64,000 nucleotides of DNA from Lichenicola cladoniae (GTDB lineage Bacteria > Pseudomonadota > Alphaproteobacteria > Acetobacterales > Acetobacteraceae). This document shows, piece by piece, positions 62,942 through 64,000 of the stretch. A program made the position numbers and the translations under genes. The stretch covers positions 3,663,501 to 3,727,500 of the forward strand of contig NZ_CP053708.1 of the NCBI RefSeq assembly GCF_013201075.1, written 5' to 3'. Position 1 is the first letter of the stretch; every line of letters starts with the position of its first letter. The notes under the pieces are model-generated. The model saw only the letters and a program-made list of their open reading frames with translations. It was not told where the DNA came from and did no database searches.

Positions 62942-64000
62942 TCACCGGATCGGCCGCGAGCCGGGCGGCGGACGCTGCAGCCGCCAGACATAGGCGATGA
63001 TCCCGGCGACCACCTGGAAATGTTCCTGCGGGATCTCCTGGTCGAGCGGCACGGTGTAGAGCGCCCGGGCCAGCGGCGGATTCGCGACCAGCGGCACCTT
63101 GTTGTCCTCGGCGATGGCGCGAATCCGGGCCGCGATCTGGTCCACGCCCTTGGCGATGATCCTCGGAGCACCCTTGCCACCCTGGTCGTAGGCGAGCGCC
63201 ACCGCGAAATGGGTCGGGTTGACGATCACCACCGTTGCCCGGGACACCGCATCCATCATGCGCCGCTTCGAACGCTGCCGGCGTATCTGGCGCTGGCGGG
63301 CCTTCACGTGCGGGTCGCCGTCGCTTTCGCGCTGCTCGTCGCGCAGTTCCTGCTTGCTCATGCGCAGCTTCGACATGTGCCGGTAGCGCACCCAGCCCAC
63401 GTCCAGCCCGGCGATGACCGCCTGCACCCCCAGCAACATTAGCAGCGCATGCATCACCACCCCGGCGGCACGGTTCGCCAGCGTTCCGGCGTCCCAGGCG
63501 GTCGAGCCCAGGAGCACGGGCCATAATCCTTCGAGGACGTGACGCAGCACGAGCGCGAACGCGATCAGCTTGACCAGCGCCTTCAGCGTCTCCATCAGAT
63601 TGTCGCCGCCGACGATCCGCATCAGCCCTTTGGCCGGGCTCAACCGGCCGAGTTGCGGCATCAGCCCGGCCGGACGGAGCAGGAACCCGGTCTGCAGCAG
63701 CGTGATCCCCACCACGCCGCCGACCGCCGCAAGAACGACCGGCGCCGCGAGGCCGACACCGAGCAACAGCATCTCGCGGATGACCGCCGTGCCGCCGGCG
63801 CTCATGTCGACCTGCCCGACGCTGCTCATCAGGCGCTGCATCCCCAGGATGAAATGCGTGGTCCGCGCCGGACCGGTCATCGACATCGCCAGCAGCGCGC
63901 AACCGATCACCGTCACCGACTGCAACTCGCGGGACAGGGCGACCTGCCCCTCCCCGCGCGCAGTCTCGAGGCGCCGCGCCGACGGGCCCTCGGTCCGGTC
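62942..64000 (-). CDS. flhB: Flagellar export-gate protein FlhB, 5' end outside window
   Basis: The frame is open to the window edge: upstream of TTG 63925 it continues as GPSARRLETARGEGQVALSR, matching the conserved cytosolic N-terminus of FlhB, so the gene is longer than the apparent ORF. Four membrane helices follow. VIVNPTHFAVALAYDQGGKG contains the NPTH autocleavage site of the cytoplasmic substrate-specificity switch domain. FlhB is part of the flagellar type III export gate and switches from hook to filament export after cleavage. The C-terminus ends RLQRPPPGSRPIR. Confidence 0.92.
   Translation of the reverse strand, partial: DRTEGPSARRLETARGEGQVALSRELQSVTVIGCALLAMSMTGPARTTHFILGMQRLMSSVGQVDMSAGGTAVIREMLLLGVGLAAPVVLAAVGGVVGITLLQTGFLLRPAGLMPQLGRLSPAKGLMRIVGGDNLMETLKALVKLIAFALVLRHVLEGLWPVLLGSTAWDAGTLANRAAGVVMHALLMLLGVQAVIAGLDVGWVRYRHMSKLRMSKQELRDEQRESDGDPHVKARQRQIRRQRSKRRMMDAVSRATVVIVNPTHFAVALAYDQGGKGAPRIIAKGVDQIAARIRAIAEDNKVPLVANPPLARALYTVPLDQEIPQEHFQVVAGIIAYVWRLQRPPPGSRPIR

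Overview
The window is GC-rich, densely packed bacterial chromosome and most resembles an alphaproteobacterium of the Acetobacteraceae type. This is inferred from gene content: an accessory complex I subunit NDUFA12 gene next to DUF2155 and mlaD genes, a COQ7-type ubiquinone hydroxylase, an alphaproteobacterial-style SOS motif upstream of recA, a B12-type ribonucleotide-reductase-like (TSCPD) protein, and large multidomain glycosyltransferases. No rRNA, tRNA, CRISPR array, prophage or complete insertion sequence was found.

Layout. (1) 1-9862: surface polysaccharide region with a truncated RgpF-like protein, a double-GT4 glycosyltransferase, a large repeat-rich RTX-like secreted protein, a methyltransferase/coiled-coil/GT4/GT2 fusion and an NAD-dependent epimerase. 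(2) 10307-18704: a MetX-like hydrolase, then a tightly overlapping malonate decarboxylase operon mdcF-A-C-D-E-G-B-H; mdcC carries an apparent one-base frameshift in its fourth codon. (3) 18795-25469: single-gene units: secreted RidA-like protein, MscS channel with a cyclic-nucleotide-binding domain, SemiSWEET, AraC regulator, PaiB-like protein, esterase, APC permease. (4) 25565-31221: S9 oligopeptidase, PepSY-TM protein and TonB-dependent siderophore receptor, which look like a ferric-siderophore uptake and processing unit. (5) 31297-32366: a RES toxin whose Xre/ParS-type antitoxin gene is broken, bordered by a small MITE-like inverted-repeat element. (6) 32388-34439: glutamine-dependent NAD synthetase. 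(7) 34632-40177: a translationally coupled carotenoid operon (two CrtI/CrtN-type desaturases, acyltransferase, glycosyltransferase, DUF2141), best read as synthesis of a C30 carotenoid glycosyl ester. (8) 40246-49204: an oligosaccharide or glycolipid cluster with two epimerase modules (one fused to a clan-A glycoside hydrolase), a radical SAM enzyme, a GT4 and three tandem CgeB-like glycosyltransferases. (9) 49238-61256: small envelope proteins, a chemoreceptor, and a minus-strand run NDUFA12-mlaD-hyp-DUF2155-otsB-otsA-dsbB-coq7, then a plus-strand TSCPD-RidA-acyltransferase set and icd. (10) 61661-64000: recA and the 3' part of flhB, which runs off the window.

The strongest candidate for a poorly described system is region 8. 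Its genes overlap or abut, it has a hydrolase-epimerase fusion with a 27-bp tandem repeat at its 5' end, and it combines radical SAM chemistry with three paralogous glycosyltransferases. The most checkable molecular oddities are the mdcC frameshift, the intact RES toxin beside a decayed antitoxin, and the CTG-initiated acyltransferase.
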